Assembly (NCBI RefSeq): GCF_007655135.1
Contig: NC_045130.1
Coordinates: 9,672,001-9,736,000 of the forward strand
From: Punica granatum
Lineage: Eukaryota > Streptophyta > Magnoliopsida > Myrtales > Lythraceae
Direction: 5' to 3'
Length of the DNA: 64,000 nucleotides
In this document: positions 19,965-31,956 of the stretch, one piece after another
Layout: every line of letters starts with the position of its first letter
Position numbering within the stretch: position 1 is the stretch's first letter
Program-made: the position numbers and the translations under genes
The notes under the pieces: generated by a model
Database searches by the model: none
Seen by the model: only the letters and a program-made list of their open reading frames with translations
What the model was told of the DNA's origin: nothing

Positions 19965-22132
19965 CTATTTTGCTTTTGACAGCAACTCAGAAGAAGAGGA
20001 AGCAGAGGTGGATCTGATATTTGAAGATGCCGCGAATGTTGAGGATTTATTACCACCATCTTGGCTATTGATAATGAAGTATGATATCAGTGACAATGCA
20101 GATATATTCAATGGAGGAGTGGAGTAAGTCGGGATTGGCATTTCTGATGGGAGGATTGGTGGTAAAATATGAAACTTTGCACGCTCAGTACCTCCCGCAT
20201 CAAAGGGCGGAGGGTGTAGGCCGAATGAGGACATCACAGACCAACAATCGTCAGAGATTCCATCTCTCTTGCATCAAATTCACAGCCCAGCTTGGAGTCT
20301 GCTGCTTCGAACAATTTTCCTGTCCCATAGAGCCCTCAGACCCACTTAACGAGTTGCTCACATCCTTCTTTTGCTCTCGCCTCAAAAACTTTCTCCCACA
20401 GGCTATCTCCAGTGCGAAACACAGAAGCTGTATACATCAGATTCCTTACTGGCCTTGCCTGTGTACAGACATTCAGGTGCCATGTAACCCATTGTCCCTG
20501 CAAGGACTGTTGTTTGTGACCCCTTTCCGTGATCATCGATCCTGGCCAACCCTAAATCGCCCAACTTAGCGTTGAAACTCGAATCGAGCATGATGTTGCT
20601 GCACTTTATGTCCCTGTGGACGACACACTGGGCCCATTCTTCATGGAGGTACAGTAAAGAGGAGGCCATGTCCTGAGCAATCTTGTACAGGATTTCCCAT
20701 GTCAGCAAGCTCTTCCCCTTGAACAAATGAGTATCCAAACTGCCATTTGACATGAACTCATAGATGAGGAGAAGTTCCTTTTTCCGGTGGCGCCATCCCA
20801 CGAGCTGCACCAAGCTCCTGTGTCTCAGTTGGCTTACGGCCTTCACTTCTGCCACATATTCCTTCATCCCTTGAGTCGAATTGGGAGTGACTTTCTTGAT
20901 TGCTACTTTCGTCTTCAGTTTGCTCAGGTAGCCCTCATGTACCTTTCCAAAACCCCCTTCTCCAAGTTGTCGATGCCCTGCGAAATCATCAGTTGCTATG
21001 ACCAGTTCCTATAGGAGAACTTCCAAGGTCCTGCAACCTTCTCAAACTCCTCAATGATCGACGCTGCACCACTCTCATCTCCTTCACTGTGTCCTTTGCT
21101 TTTGATTTGCTCTAGCATACGTCGGAATGGGAAGATGACAATAATCACACCAAGAAATGCAAAGGAGCCTAGACCTGTGATGGCCCATATCCATGTCTTG
21201 CTCTTTCTTGATGTTCCGGGGGCGCTAGATGTTGGTGGGCTGTTACTTGAAGCTCCAGGAAGACTGGATGTCGGCGGGTTCTGTGCTGAATTTGTCACAT
21301 CGGTTCCTGTCCTGAAGGGTAGATCTAAATTGCCGAGAGTAAAAACTATGCAGTTCAAACATGGACCCGATGGTGGCAGAGAAACCAAAAGTCACCCATT
21401 CCGGGTAACCAATCTTTCAACTGAACTTGGTACCAGAGGCAGATGGAATGGGTAATGTCAGTTGGACCTGTACCGTCTATCAAGATGATGCTCAAATTTT
21501 GCGAGCTCGAATTGTATGTAATCGACGCTTGAAGTCATCCACCCAGTGTTATATTACTCAACCACCATGAGATGTCACTCACAGATATAACTGAGTTGAT
21601 ATCGATACTAACATGCGTTGGACGAACATCACTTGATTTTGTGTACTTTGGGTCCCAGTCATTCGAAAAAGTATCAAACTCTACAGCAACAAATGGGTAA
21701 TCATGACTAGAGGAATTTGGATGCTGGTTACTCACAAGACCTAGCCAGCCTCCCCCAGAGGATTTTGGTATATCCCATCCATTAGATGCCAGGAAGAAAG
21801 CCATTCCATCTGCATACGATGGATTGTTCTGTGAGTTGATGGTGAAAGAAAATTGGGTGGCAATGTCTGCGGTGCTTCCAGTGGCTTTAACCCAGAGGTG
21901 CATCGGCCTGTAGGACACAGCACTCAATGCTTGAATAGAGATCGCGATTTGCTTGGTTAGTGGTGACTGCAATGGCGTCGTTGCCCACTGATGCATTCTC
22001 AGAATACTTTATATCAACGTTGTTCGAGTCGATTCTCTGGTAGTTGAATTCAGTGGTATCATTGGATCCAAAAAGAGTGGGAGGGAGAGTGATCACAAAA
22101 AGAAGGATAGTGATTGCCATTTTGAGTTCCAT
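19965..22132 (-). pseudogene. L-type lectin receptor kinase pseudogene (LecRK-IX-like)
   Basis: Closest to the intact gene at 28584-30797. ATG at 22130-22132 starts [20 protein letters not shown], a signal peptide. The lectin domain changes frame near 21930 (between TTNQANRDLYSS and PMHLWVKATG), hits a stop after SNITLGG at 21535, and shifts again at about 21430 (DWLPG then EWVTFGFSA). A membrane segment (TWIWAITGLGSFAFLGVIIV) follows. The kinase has [23 protein letters not shown] in place of DFG and GTMGYMAPE, then shifts frame after KESDVYSF at about 20405. A Ser-rich tail ends near 19965. At least four independent lesions are visible, so no functional receptor is expected. Confidence 0.88.
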
Positions 22133-23299
22133 AACTAAGATCAGAGGATAACAAACGAAGAGGATCTTCCGAGTTAATCCATGATGACAGAGGAAGTATG
22201 GGACAGGGTTCACTGAATATATTGTTATCTGAATTTCAAAAATATAGAATTCCCTCCTTACATAGAAGACTTATAGCCTTTTGTTCCCTTTCAAGTGTTG
22301 AAAGGAACTTGTAGACTCGTTGATCACCAAATCATGGCATCTCTGTTATGGAATTTTGAATGAACGACCGTTAACCTCTCGAGTGATATGTACATAGTGA
22401 AGGATATGCAAAATTAATTTAGAAAATGAAGTTGCTAGATTTGTTAGTTCCATATTTTGTAGGTACAACATCACGTATTATCATCACCTTACAAAACATG
22501 TAAAGTCAGTTCTTTACCTCTTTGTCAAGAGGAACCATATCCCAGGGGTTTGTGCACAGCATCCCATATTTACATAACCCTTACTTTCAATCATCAAAAG
22601 TGACAATCATTCCTGATCACTTTATAAGTTGCTTGGGCTACGCTGAAACTTCGAGGAAACAACCACCATTACATTAATGGAAATCTAGGAATGTTTGTGC
22701 GTGTTCTTTGTCCATCACTGTGGCCCCTGGCAGGTGAGGGTTCCTTAGATAAGATGGTTCACTAATGCTAGTAATAGCAACATATCCATTGCAATAATAT
22801 GATCAGCATCAAAACTACTCATTAAAAAAATTATCCATATTAAAATGAAGTTTGAAAAATCAGTGCAAATGGGAAGCATTAAAACCGACAAGAACAATAG
22901 AGGGCCGGCTCTCTTCTGTAGGATTTGTCTTGAATTTAGTTATAATCCAAGTACAAGAAAACCCTGTAATGTTTTGGAGAGTGAAAGGTTTGATGCAGAG
23001 TGGCCAAAGAACCACCGCTTGCATATGAACATCCTAAGGCAATTCACCTCTCAAATTGGCCAAGTTTTGTGCAGAAAATGACCGAAGCATAATGAAACTA
23101 AACATTTTTGTTGCCTTCTGGTTTTACAATGATCTTGGGAATTCCTATATGGATCAATCATAAAAGGATTGATGTGTGCTTTGCCAAGCTGGATGGTATG
23201 AATTGCTTTGGTTTTGTTAAACTAGAAGAAGCTCTCGGTTGAGTTCCTTGGTAAAGTCGAATTTCAAGAGGAATAGTAGGAATGAAGAGAGGCAACAAC
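22133..23299. other. Intergenic region, no gene seen
   Basis: Promoter remnant of the LecRK pseudogene on the left and otherwise unassigned AT-rich sequence. A 78-residue plus-strand frame at 22845-23081 shows no domain. Confidence 0.4.
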
Positions 23300-23945
23300 T
23301 GCAGTAAGTATTCGATTGAACTTGGTACTATAGACCAGTGGGATGGGTAATGTCAGTTGTATGAATACCGTCTGTCAGAAAGAATGACGCTCAAGTTTGC
23401 GAACTTGAATCATATACAACCAATGCTTGAATTCGTTTGCCAAGTGTTATAGTACTCCACTACCATATATGTTGGAGGAACATTATTTGAAAAGCTGTAA
23501 ATTTTGGGTCCCAGTTGTTCCAGTAAATATCGACTGTATGGAGACTAATGGATTATCACTAGAGACATGTGGATGGGGGGGGTACTCCATCTGTTACGTG
23601 TTGGCAGCAGGAAAGCCAGCATCTGCATACAGGGACTGCGAATCATTGATGAAAGAAAACTGGGCAGCAAAGTCCACGGTATTTGCAGTAGCTTTAGCCA
23701 AGAAGTACATTGGTTTGTCATACGCAGCTCGACTGACACTCAAATAGAGATCCTGGTCCACTTGATTCCTTGCTTACCTGAATACGCGTCGCTTGATGAC
23801 AATGCATCGTCTCGATACACTATGTAGTGGTTATTTAAGTCAATTCTCTGCCAGTTAAATTCGATGGTATCAAAGGACACAAAGGCAGTGAGAGGGCAAG
23901 TGATCACAAAAAGAATGATCGTATTGCGCTTTCAGACTTGTAAAG
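23300..23945 (-). pseudogene. LecRK lectin-domain fragment
   Basis: Reading the minus strand from about 23940: a signal-peptide-like ILFVITCPL, then DTIEFNWQRIDLNN, MYFLAKATANTVDFAAQFSF and remnants of the EFDT and NLSV lectin motifs, spread over three frames. It aligns along the lectin half of the 28.6-kb gene. No membrane or kinase part follows, so this is a truncated, decayed copy. Confidence 0.75.
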
Positions 23946-24394
23946 CATGGCTTGGAGCGTAAGGAGTTCCATAAATTAAGGAGCAACATGAAGATCTGAG
24001 TTCATAATAACTTAAAAATGAAATCAATCCAAAAATCTCACGATACCTTTGAATATGGAATGGGAAGATCCTTTTTGCAACATCCTCTAAACTCCTATAG
24101 ATCTTCTGTACTGGAATCTTGAGGGAAAATGAATTAAAGAAGTGTCAGCCTCATACCGAGAAACCGTGATCCACACTGACGTAGTGGAAAATCAAGCTTT
24201 TGTGCTCTTTTTTCCATCAGAATGCCAAAAGGCTTCCATGGACAATCAAGAAGGAAATGTGACTTAGAAATATCGAATTTCTTAAAATTGACAATGATAT
24301 TCTGGGCTATGCAAAGTTGTGAAGCACGTCAAAGCCTTATATAAGCACATAACTCATGAAATTAGTACAATTACTATTATGCACCTTCTCCAGA
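23946..24394. other. Spacer between LecRK fragments
   Basis: No gene or repeat recognised. Confidence 0.35.
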
Positions 24395-25546
24395 ATCAAC
24401 AATGATACAAAAGAAGAGAGGAAACAGAACTGATCTTTATGTTGCTCCCACAACACAAGATTAATAGAAGAACAAGGAGAATTATGCATAGGAACTGGAA
24501 TTAGGTGACATCTGGAAATTCTGAGGGTGCACTGACATAATCACCTCTGGTGTTGCTGCTGGAAGTACCGGGAACACTCTAAAATAATGATGATATGTTG
24601 AATCACAAAGGACAATCTCCATTAACTGGCTTCTCTGGAGGGAGGCCGGGTAGTGAAGCTCGGCCACTCAGCACGTTCATTGCTTCTTGTATTGAAGGCC
24701 TCTTTGAATCTTGTGGATGAGCACACCAGAACCCTACTATCATCAAACACTCCATTTCAGTCTCATTGAAATCATCGCTGAGTTTAGAGTCTGCAGCTAG
24801 CAGCAGCTTCTTTTTCCATAGAGCTCCCATATCCAATCCACGAGTCCCTCACGACGGTCAATTTGGTCATACGTAGACTCTTCTTCCAGATGCAATTTCA
24901 AGGAGAACAATCCCAAAGCTGGGCACATCAGACTCCTTGCTGGCCTTACCTGTGGTGGCATATTCTGGTGCTATATCCCAGTGGGTCCCAGCTGATAAAG
25001 TCGTGTGCGACCGTCTTCCTTAGTCAACCAGCCTGGCCAAACCAAAATCATCCAATTTGGCTGTCCAACTTGAATCAAGCATGATGTTGGCACATTTTAT
25101 ATCTCGGTGGAGTACACATTGACTGCACCTCTCATGGAGGTAGAACAATGCAGCAAATCCTGTGCAATCCTATATCATATTTCCCATGGTAGCACGCTCC
25201 TTCCTTTGAATAAATGTAAATCTAAACTAACATTCTCCAACAACTCATAGACAAGCAGGAGCTCGTTCCCTTCATGGCACCACCCCTTCAGTTTCACCGA
25301 TTTTCCATGCTTTAATTGATGACCAAGTGCCTTCACTTCTGCTGCATATTCATCTATCCCTTGTGTTGATTCCGGAGAAAACCTCTTGATAGCTACCAGA
25401 TCGCTGTCCACAATCCTCAGTAAACCTTCCCAAAACTTCCTCCACCGAGCACTCGGTTCTCAGCAAAATCATCAGTTGCTGATTTTAGTTTTTCGTAGGG
25501 GTACTCTTTAGGGCGGTCGCGATCCTCCTCTCCAAGTGCTTCTTGG
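24395..25546. repeat. Segmental duplicate of the LecRK kinase part, copy A
   Basis: Nearly identical to 31748-32906 over about 1.15 kb, with only scattered substitutions and few short indels. It starts at ATCAACAATGATACAAAAG and stops at CCAAGTGCTTCTTGG. Confidence 0.9.
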
Positions 25547-26300
25547 ATGCTCTTGTTTGAACCTGATTTTCGGTAGAACCTTGTGTATATACAACGCAAA
25601 AAAGTTAAAAGCAAAGCAAAAGCAGCAACACCACCCAGGACCATAAGTAAAATGATCCACCATTTCCAAGTGTTGCCATTGCTAGAGGTGATCGGGAGAC
25701 TAGAATTGAATTCCCAAGAGCAAATCTCGTGTACCTCGGAGGCACCTCCAGTGCTTGCAGAGAAGCCAAACATCTCTTTCTCTCGTAAAATGGCAATCAA
25801 GTTAATTTTGTCCCAGAGAGAGAGAGAGAAGAAGAAAGAATTACCAAAGCCACTATCGTCCGACCAGACAACACTTAAGTTTTGAGTGCCCGAGTCATAT
25901 GCAATCACGGCTTCAACTTGTCCCCCGGTCTTGATTCAATTCCGGTCCCACGGGATAGATTTGATAGAGACGGTCGAGTCAACATTGACACCAACATGCA
26001 TATCACTGAAGGAATCCATATTTGAATTAAAGAAGGTGTCGAACTCCACCACGACAAACGTGGTCTTATTGAAGTTGGAAGGTTCGGTCCAGTTGCACGC
26101 AGGAGGCCGAGGTGCCACCCAGCTGAACAGGGTAGTAGCGCTGAACCTTCAGGTGCCAGAAAGAACGTCAACCCATCCCCGAACTGGATTCGATAAGTAT
26201 GCATTGCCTTGAAGGTCTATAGCTCCATTTTCTGTCTCTAAGTTTGGAAAATTGAAAGTGAGGCCGTCAAGTGACATATCAGAACAAGTGAACGGGATAG
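24603..26300 (-). pseudogene. LecRK pseudogene A (distinct lineage)
   Basis: From the left of the protein: lectin remnants LTFNFPNLETENGAIDLQGN, GDGLTFFLAPEGSA and TFVVVEFDTFFNS in different frames, lectin end FGFSASTGGASEVHEICSWEF, membrane segment WWIILLMVLGGVAAFALLLTF, then kinase start VLGGGSFGKVY. The kinase continues [52 protein letters not shown] and [10 protein letters not shown] with stops and frame changes, and ends MECLMIVGFWCAHPQDSKRP...GDCPL at 24603. The signal peptide is missing: a MITE-like repeat starts at about 26306. Its 3' 1.15 kb (24395-25546) is duplicated at 31748-32906; this copy has an additional 4-bp deletion (GGCC absent near 25150). Confidence 0.85.
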
Positions 26301-26305
26301 CGATT

Positions 26306-26600
26306 GTAGAAACAATTTTAACTTTAACTTTAACTCTACTCATTACATAATAAAAATTAACAACAAAATTATTAGTTTTTTTTTTCAATTTTTTTAACCA
26401 TTTAATTCAATTTTTAATATTAAATTCTCTTAACTATTCATTACTTTTTTCACAATTCAACAACACATCATTACTTTCTCTCAACTATTCATTACTCTTT
26501 CACACTTTTTTTCATAATTCAACAACACAATCATTACAATCCAATTAAAATCAAAACTCAACTTTACTTAACTTTAAAACCAAACACACGGTCGAAAGTG
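26306..26600 (-). mobile_element. AT-rich MITE-like element, copy 2, at the 5' end of LecRK pseudogene A
   Basis: Inverted relative to the 8.8-kb copy: ends CTTTAAAACCAAACACACGG, with TCAAAACTCAACTTTACTT and AACTATTCATTAC motifs. It replaces or interrupts the signal-peptide end of pseudogene A. Confidence 0.6.
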
Positions 26601-26734
26601 TAACTTCTTGTAAGACGCGTTGCTTGGGGCCATAATTTTCCATTGGCAACCATTTTGAACGGATGTTTTGGTTATGAAAATGTTATTTTACTAAAAAGTA
26701 AAGCCATACCCGAATGATCCAATAATTATGGATT

Positions 26735-26850
26735 TTTTTGGTGTGCATCATAGTATTCGGAAGCCCAATTGGTTTCGACCAATCCACCAGTTCCAGCTGG
26801 GTTGGCCCACTAAGGTAGTAAGTCTCTCCCAACGTGAATTTTTCACCATA
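26735..26850 (-). mobile_element. SINE 3' half, inverted
   Basis: On the minus strand it reads ATTCACGTTGGGAGAG, GTGGGCCAACCC, CCAATTGGGCTTCCGAATAC and CACACCAAAAAAAT, the same module order as the copy at 53.3-53.5 kb. Confidence 0.6.
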
Positions 26851-27014
26851 CATAAGACTTGAAAACGAAATATTATTTATGTCGACCTCTTAAGTCAACC
26901 TACGTAGAAATCTGGTTCATGTGAATGTTAACTCTGTATCTGACTATGGTTCGGTTTGAATAAAGTGTGAATTGATTGGAAAAAGAAAATCTACGTTGGT
27001 ACTATAGAGTATTT

Positions 27015-27345
27015 TAGGTGATGTTTGGTGATGGAGTGGAGTTAAATTTCACTACACTCCAAATATTAATGTATATATTTAGATGGGGTTGTAATGATAG
27101 TTGGAAAAAAGTATGTGTGAGAATTTATTATTAAATAAGAGAAAAGATAAAAAAAATAATAATTATGTTGTTGAATTGATGGAAGAATAGAGTGGAGTGG
27201 GAAAATTTATTATTAAAAATTGAATAAGAAAATTTTAAAATAATGATTGTGTTGTGAAATTTAGGAAAATATAATGAATAGTTGAGAGAATCTAGTATTA
27301 AAAAGTTAATTGTAATAATGGTGTAGGACCAAATTGTATGGTAAC
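27015..27345 (+). mobile_element. AT-rich MITE-like element, copy 3
   Basis: Starts GATGTTTGGTGATGGAGTGG and has AATAATTATGTTGTTGAATTG and AATAGTTGAGAGAATCTAG motifs typical of the family. More diverged than the other copies. It abuts a LecRK 3'-end fragment. Confidence 0.45.
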
Positions 27346-27525
27346 TTCTCCTACCGACCGCTATAGAAAGCCAACGAGAAGGAAGAAGCTGTAGCACCAG
27401 ATTGTAAACTAAACTGTGGCGATGAGTACATTTGGTTGCTGGTTGTTGCGGTCGTCGTCGATGAACACTGGTGTTGGTCTCCTTCAAGTTTATCCAGCAC
27501 AGGAAAGGGGGTCGCTAAGATAGGA
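27335..27525 (-). pseudogene. Fragment of a LecRK 3' end
   Basis: About 190 bp matching the C-terminal coding end of the LecRK genes at 34.4 and 57.1 kb (shared text AGGAAGAAGCTGTAGCACCA and GTTGGTCTCCTTCA). It retains the 10-bp stretch that the 34.4-kb gene has lost. Nothing upstream of it is preserved. Confidence 0.75.
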
Positions 27526-28480
27526 TTTTTGAATTCTCTAATTTTATGTGTGCTTAACGTAAGATAGGATGTAACACGACGATGTAAGGTGATTGTAATA
27601 TTTGTTTTTGATTTTTTATGGATAATCTATTTTCAAATTAGTGGACATGAGTTTTTTCTTACCACATTTATAATTTAAGTACTAAAATACTAATTTTTTC
27701 TAATTTTATGCGTGAGATTAATGTAACCTTAGTCTTAGTCTTACATATCTAATAATATACTATTATTGATTTCAAATTACTTTTTCTTCAGCAATTTATA
27801 AGAATATTTATATAATAAAATTAGCAAAAATATAAAAGAATCATGGTCTATTCCGTTCAACACACGACATGTAGTATAAACACGGTACAAAGGTATAGTA
27901 AAGACATCTCATTTGGATATACAAATTCCGTGAATGATATGGTAAAGACATCTCATTTAGATATACAAATTTTATTTTTTCGCGTTAGTGCTATTCAAAA
28001 TCTTGACTTTTACACGTTATATATATATTCTTTTCAATCCGGCCGCATAATAGATGTGTAATTGTCCAAGGAGGTTTCGAGCCCCAACCATTTTCCAAGA
28101 AAGGAAGGATCGATAAAGCAGTGTAAATAGAAGCATTCTTTCGGTGGATATGAAACCCGCCTTGGATTCGAATATCTAGGTCTTGGTCTTGGTCTTCTTG
28201 GACCCTATCTCTACGGGCAGTTATATGATTAGGTGTCACAAGGTCAATCGTCCAGCCTCTCTTGAGTAGCTCCCGAATGGCTCTAACAACTGATGCAACA
28301 TGAGGAGACCCTAGAAATTTTTTTGCCTGTGACAAAGAAACTTCCTTTTTTTTGTTTTTTTTTTTTTTTTAGTATACGAGTTTGGAATTTGAAAATTCCA
28401 GCCCTTGCAATGGGACAAAAACTGAAAGTATTCGGGTCAATGGAGAGAATATATTGTATAATATTGAGGTGACGTAACAA
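27526..28480. other. AT-rich intergenic region upstream of the intact LecRK
   Basis: Mostly AT-rich. A minus-strand frame at 28200-28335 contains VVRAIRELLKRGWTIDLV, which resembles the C-terminal helix and strand of plant RNase H-like (PF13456) domains, perhaps a LINE remnant. No gene is claimed. Confidence 0.35.
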
Positions 28481-28490
28481 TATATATATA
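28481..28490 (+). promoter_or_regulatory. Candidate TATA box of the intact LecRK
   Basis: TATATATATA followed by TCCTCCTTC, 94-103 bp upstream of the ATG at 28584, with a GTGACGTAAC (ACGT core) element just upstream at about 28470. Confidence 0.45.
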
Positions 28491-28583
28491 TCCTCCTTCT
28501 TTCATCAAGTAATAACCCAGAAGATCTTCATCTGTAAATGTAATCCTCCCCCCATAATAGTTTCTTCATAGTTTCATCAAGCT

Positions 28584-30797
28584 ATGGAACTTGGGGTAAC
28601 CATGCATTTCAAGTCCAAAGTTGCAATTGCGTTCATTCTTTTTGTGATCACTCTCCCTCCCACTCCTTCCGGTTCCCCTCATAACATCTATTTCGACTAC
28701 CCAAATATCAGCTCGAACAACCGTGAAATAGTTTATCAAGGCGATGCGTATCCGAGCAACGGTTCCATTGAAGTCACTGCTAATCAGGTGGACCGCAATC
28801 TCAATTTCAGCATCGGTCGTGCTGTTTACGGGAAGCCAATGCACCTCTGGGACAAAGCCACTGGAAACACCGCGGACTTTGCCACCCAGTTTTCTTTTGC
28901 CATCAATTCTCAGAATAAATCATTGTATGCGGATGGACTGGCTTTCTTCCTAGCGCCTAATGGATCGGATTTACCAGAGAGATCCGACGGAGGCTTACTA
29001 GGTCTTGTGAGTGCCCCTCATCCAAATGCCTCTTCTCCTGATTACCCATTTGTTGCGATAGAGTTTGATACTTACACCAATGATTGGGATCCAAATTACA
29101 CGTCAATTGAACATAATGTTCCTCAAACGCATGTTGGTATCGATATCAACTCGGTGATATCTGTGACTGACATCTCATGGCGGTGGAGTAATATACCACT
29201 AGGCAGACGACTTAAAGCATCAGTTACATACAATTCAAGTTCACATAACTTGAGCGTCGTCCTGACTGATGGCACGAGTCCCACTGATGATACCAATTCC
29301 ACCAAGCTCTGGTACCGAGTTCAGCTGAAAGATTGGTTACCGGAGTGGGTCACTTTTGGTTTCTCTGCCACCACCGGAGCCATGTTTGAGTTGCATACTA
29401 TATACTCTTGGAAATTTAGCTCTAACCTACAGGTGGCTGATCAGACCGGAACCAATGTAACAAATCCAACACAGAGCCAGGCTGCCCTGCCAACACCTGG
29501 AGTCCCTCGAATATCGAGGAAGAGCAAGACATGGATATGGGCCATCGTAGGTGCAGGCACCTTTGTTATTATCATCTTCTCATTCCTCTGCAGGCCAAAG
29601 GAGAGAAAAAATGAGGACCTCAGTGAAGAAGACGATGGTGGTGCAGTGTCAATCAATGAGGAGTTTGAGAAGGTTGCAGGACCCAGGAAATTTTCCTATG
29701 AGGAACTGGTCCTAGCAACTGATAATTTCGCAGGGTATCGGCAACTTGGAGAAGGGGGTTTTGGAAAGGTATACGAGGGCTACCTGAGCGAGTTGAAGTC
29801 AAATGTGGCTATCAAGAAGGTCACTCCTGATTCGGCTCAAGGGGAGAAGGAATACATCGCAGAAGTGAAGACCGTAAGCCAACTGAGACACAGGAGCTTG
29901 GTGCAGCTGGTGGGATGGTGCCACCGGAAAAAGGAACTTCTCCTCATCTATGAGTTCATGTCAAATGGCAGTTTGGATACCCATTTGTTCAAGGGGAAGA
30001 GCTTGTTGACATGGGGAGTTCGGTACAAGATTGCTCAGGACATGGCCTCCGCTTTACTGTACCTCCATGAAGAATGGGCCCAGTGTGTTGTCCACAGGGA
30101 CATAAAATGCAGCAACATCATGCTCGATTCAAGTTTCAATGCAAAGTTGGGCGATTTTGGGTTGGCCAGGCTTGTTGACCACGGGAAGGGGTCACAGACA
30201 ACAATCGTCGCAGGGACGATGGGTTACATGGCACCTGAATATCTATACACAGGCAAGGCCAGTAAGGAATCCGATATATATAGCTTTGGTGTTGTCGCAC
30301 TGGAGATAGCCTGTGGTAGAAAAGTTTTCGAGCCAAGAGCGGAAGAAGGGCGTCTTCGACTCATTGACTGGGTCTGGGGGCTTTACGGGACTGGAAACCT
30401 AATGGAAGCTGCAGACTCCAAGCTGGGCAATGAGTTTGATGTGAGGGAAATGGAATGCTTAATGATGGTCGGGCTGTGGTGTGCTCATCCAGACTACACC
30501 TTCCGCCCTTCGATGCAAGAGGTATTGGGCGTGCTAAAGTTCGATGCTTTACCACCAGTCCGTCCGTCAGAAATGCCGACCCCAACTTATTCCTACGCTT
30601 CATTGAACAGCGGTGCATCGCCACTAAAATCATCCTATGGCAATAATGGCAGCGATGGTGGGACTAAATCTTCAACATTCACGACATCTTCCTGTACCAG
30701 TGCCACTTATGCTTCCACTTCTTCTTCGTTGCTATCGAAAACCAAATATCTGTCATGTTCTTCTCCATCTGTTGACATATTGGGGAAGGTTTTATAA
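28584..30797 (+). CDS. L-type lectin-domain receptor kinase, clade IX-like, intact
   Basis: Single exon, 737 residues. Signal peptide about 1-30 ([20 protein letters not shown]). Legume lectin domain about 33-285 with [13 protein letters not shown], the metal-site motif [14 protein letters not shown] (157-170) and [15 protein letters not shown]. Membrane segment about 316-336. Kinase about 382-650: P-loop GEGGFGKV (389-396), catalytic Lys411 in VAIKK, HRD at 504-506, DFG at 524-526, APE at 550-552, [11 protein letters not shown] near the end. The HRD Arg makes it an RD kinase. A Ser/Thr-rich tail of about 80 residues follows. Kinase motifs such as [11 protein letters not shown] and [19 protein letters not shown] match Arabidopsis LecRK-IX.1/IX.2, plasma-membrane receptors in Phytophthora resistance and cell death. 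ATG at 28602 (MHFKSK) is an alternative start. It is divergent from, and inverted relative to, its pseudogene sister at 20-22 kb. Confidence 0.93.
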   Translation: MELGVTMHFKSKVAIAFILFVITLPPTPSGSPHNIYFDYPNISSNNREIVYQGDAYPSNGSIEVTANQVDRNLNFSIGRAVYGKPMHLWDKATGNTADFATQFSFAINSQNKSLYADGLAFFLAPNGSDLPERSDGGLLGLVSAPHPNASSPDYPFVAIEFDTYTNDWDPNYTSIEHNVPQTHVGIDINSVISVTDISWRWSNIPLGRRLKASVTYNSSSHNLSVVLTDGTSPTDDTNSTKLWYRVQLKDWLPEWVTFGFSATTGAMFELHTIYSWKFSSNLQVADQTGTNVTNPTQSQAALPTPGVPRISRKSKTWIWAIVGAGTFVIIIFSFLCRPKERKNEDLSEEDDGGAVSINEEFEKVAGPRKFSYEELVLATDNFAGYRQLGEGGFGKVYEGYLSELKSNVAIKKVTPDSAQGEKEYIAEVKTVSQLRHRSLVQLVGWCHRKKELLLIYEFMSNGSLDTHLFKGKSLLTWGVRYKIAQDMASALLYLHEEWAQCVVHRDIKCSNIMLDSSFNAKLGDFGLARLVDHGKGSQTTIVAGTMGYMAPEYLYTGKASKESDIYSFGVVALEIACGRKVFEPRAEEGRLRLIDWVWGLYGTGNLMEAADSKLGNEFDVREMECLMMVGLWCAHPDYTFRPSMQEVLGVLKFDALPPVRPSEMPTPTYSYASLNSGASPLKSSYGNNGSDGGTKSSTFTTSSCTSATYASTSSSLLSKTKYLSCSSPSVDILGKVL

Positions 30798-30810
30798 AAT
30801 ATATTGTACT

Positions 30811-30876
30811 CAAGGTCTCCATCTTAACCCATGAAAGCTTATCTTCTTCATCAACCCTGAACATTTCCTCATCCAC
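30811..30876 (-). pseudogene. DUF295 fragment behind the LecRK
   Basis: The minus strand encodes EMFRVDEEDKLSWVKMETL, matching VEVFRLDEDDKLSWVKMKS of the F-box/DUF295 pseudogene at 19.4 kb. Only about 66 bp remain, 14 bp beyond the LecRK stop codon and in tail-to-tail orientation. Confidence 0.75.
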
Positions 30877-31466
30877 AGGACAACTCTCGATCTTCGATGT
30901 ATCAGAAGAACAAGCAGAACTGTTCTCCCCTCAAAAAATCAACTAAACACTCCCTAAATTGCCTCAACGGGGTTGTAGGCACAGCTCTGTCTCCAAACTG
31001 AGCCTCGACTCTAGAATGTGAGTCGTTGAGCGCATACGCGATAAAAGGTGCATTAGTGAACTGCACGTGATTGTGTTATGCCTGGAAGTGAGTATCTACC
31101 GAGTTAACAGGCAGATCCAATGCCCGCCTTAGGTACACGAAGACTTCGATTTACCCACTTCTGTCTGGTTTCAGTTTTCTGAAGTCCTAGCCTGAACTAC
31201 ATACATTATATTACAGTCAGTACAATATCCAATGCCCGGCCCATAATTAGGTACACGAAGACTGCGATTTCCCTCCAATTACACGGGTCAATGCGATCCA
31301 ATGTACCGATCAGAGGGTGGTGGCATTAAGTATTCCTCACTTGATGAATCTATCTTCTTCCCCGACGACTAAAAAGACTTTGATTTCCCCCAACCAGTTG
31401 GATGGGCCGATGTGATTCCACGTGGGCAGGCGTGAAATGTGATTGAACGAACCAATCAGTGGTTGC
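30877..31466. other. Intergenic region with diverged short repeats
   Basis: Contains two to three diverged copies of a block about 110-120 bp long, marked by GGTACACGAAGACT followed by GCGATTTCCC or TCGATTTACC (about 31130, 31250) and GACTTTGATTTCCCC (about 31375), and GGCATTAAGTATT at 31320 and 31467. No gene is seen. The block from 31076 is where homology to 56007 begins. Confidence 0.5.
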
Positions 31467-31747
31467 TGGCATTAAGTATTACACACCACACTTGATGAAA
31501 ATTATCTTTCAGATAACTAATTCAGCAAAAAATCTTTCAGATAACTAGTGGTTGGAATTCGGTTCGGATAGGTTCGGCTCGTCAAGCTTTATTATTCCAG
31601 CTCGAATTGCTCGTTGAATTTAATGTTTCCTGGGTTGTTTACATCACCCGTTCTATAATCAGTTGAATTGATTTATCGATGCGATTGTTGATATATTAAT
31701 CTTACTTAACCATGGTTGGTTCATTGCTAACCATACTTTATATCCAT
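31467..31747. repeat. 280-bp direct repeat, left copy
   Basis: GGCATTAAGTATTACACACC through GTTCATTGCTAACCATAC; matches 32905-33185 in the same orientation with a few differences. The two copies bracket the duplicated LecRK kinase piece. Confidence 0.85.
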
Positions 31748-31956
31748 CATCAAGAATGATACAAAAGAAGAGAGGAAACAGAACTGATCTTTATGTTGCT
31801 CCCACAACACAAGATTAATAGAAGAACAAGGAGAATTATGTATAGGAACTGGAATTAGGTGACATCCGGAAATTCTGAGGGTGCACTGACATAATCACCT
31901 CTGGTGTTGCCGCTGGAAGTACCGGGAACACTCTAAAATAATGATGATATGTTGAA

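Noticed and set aside
22845..23081. Plus-strand 78-codon frame with a CxxC-like LFCRICLEF
   Set aside because: Not enough Cys/His for a RING or other zinc finger, and no neighbouring exon continues it.
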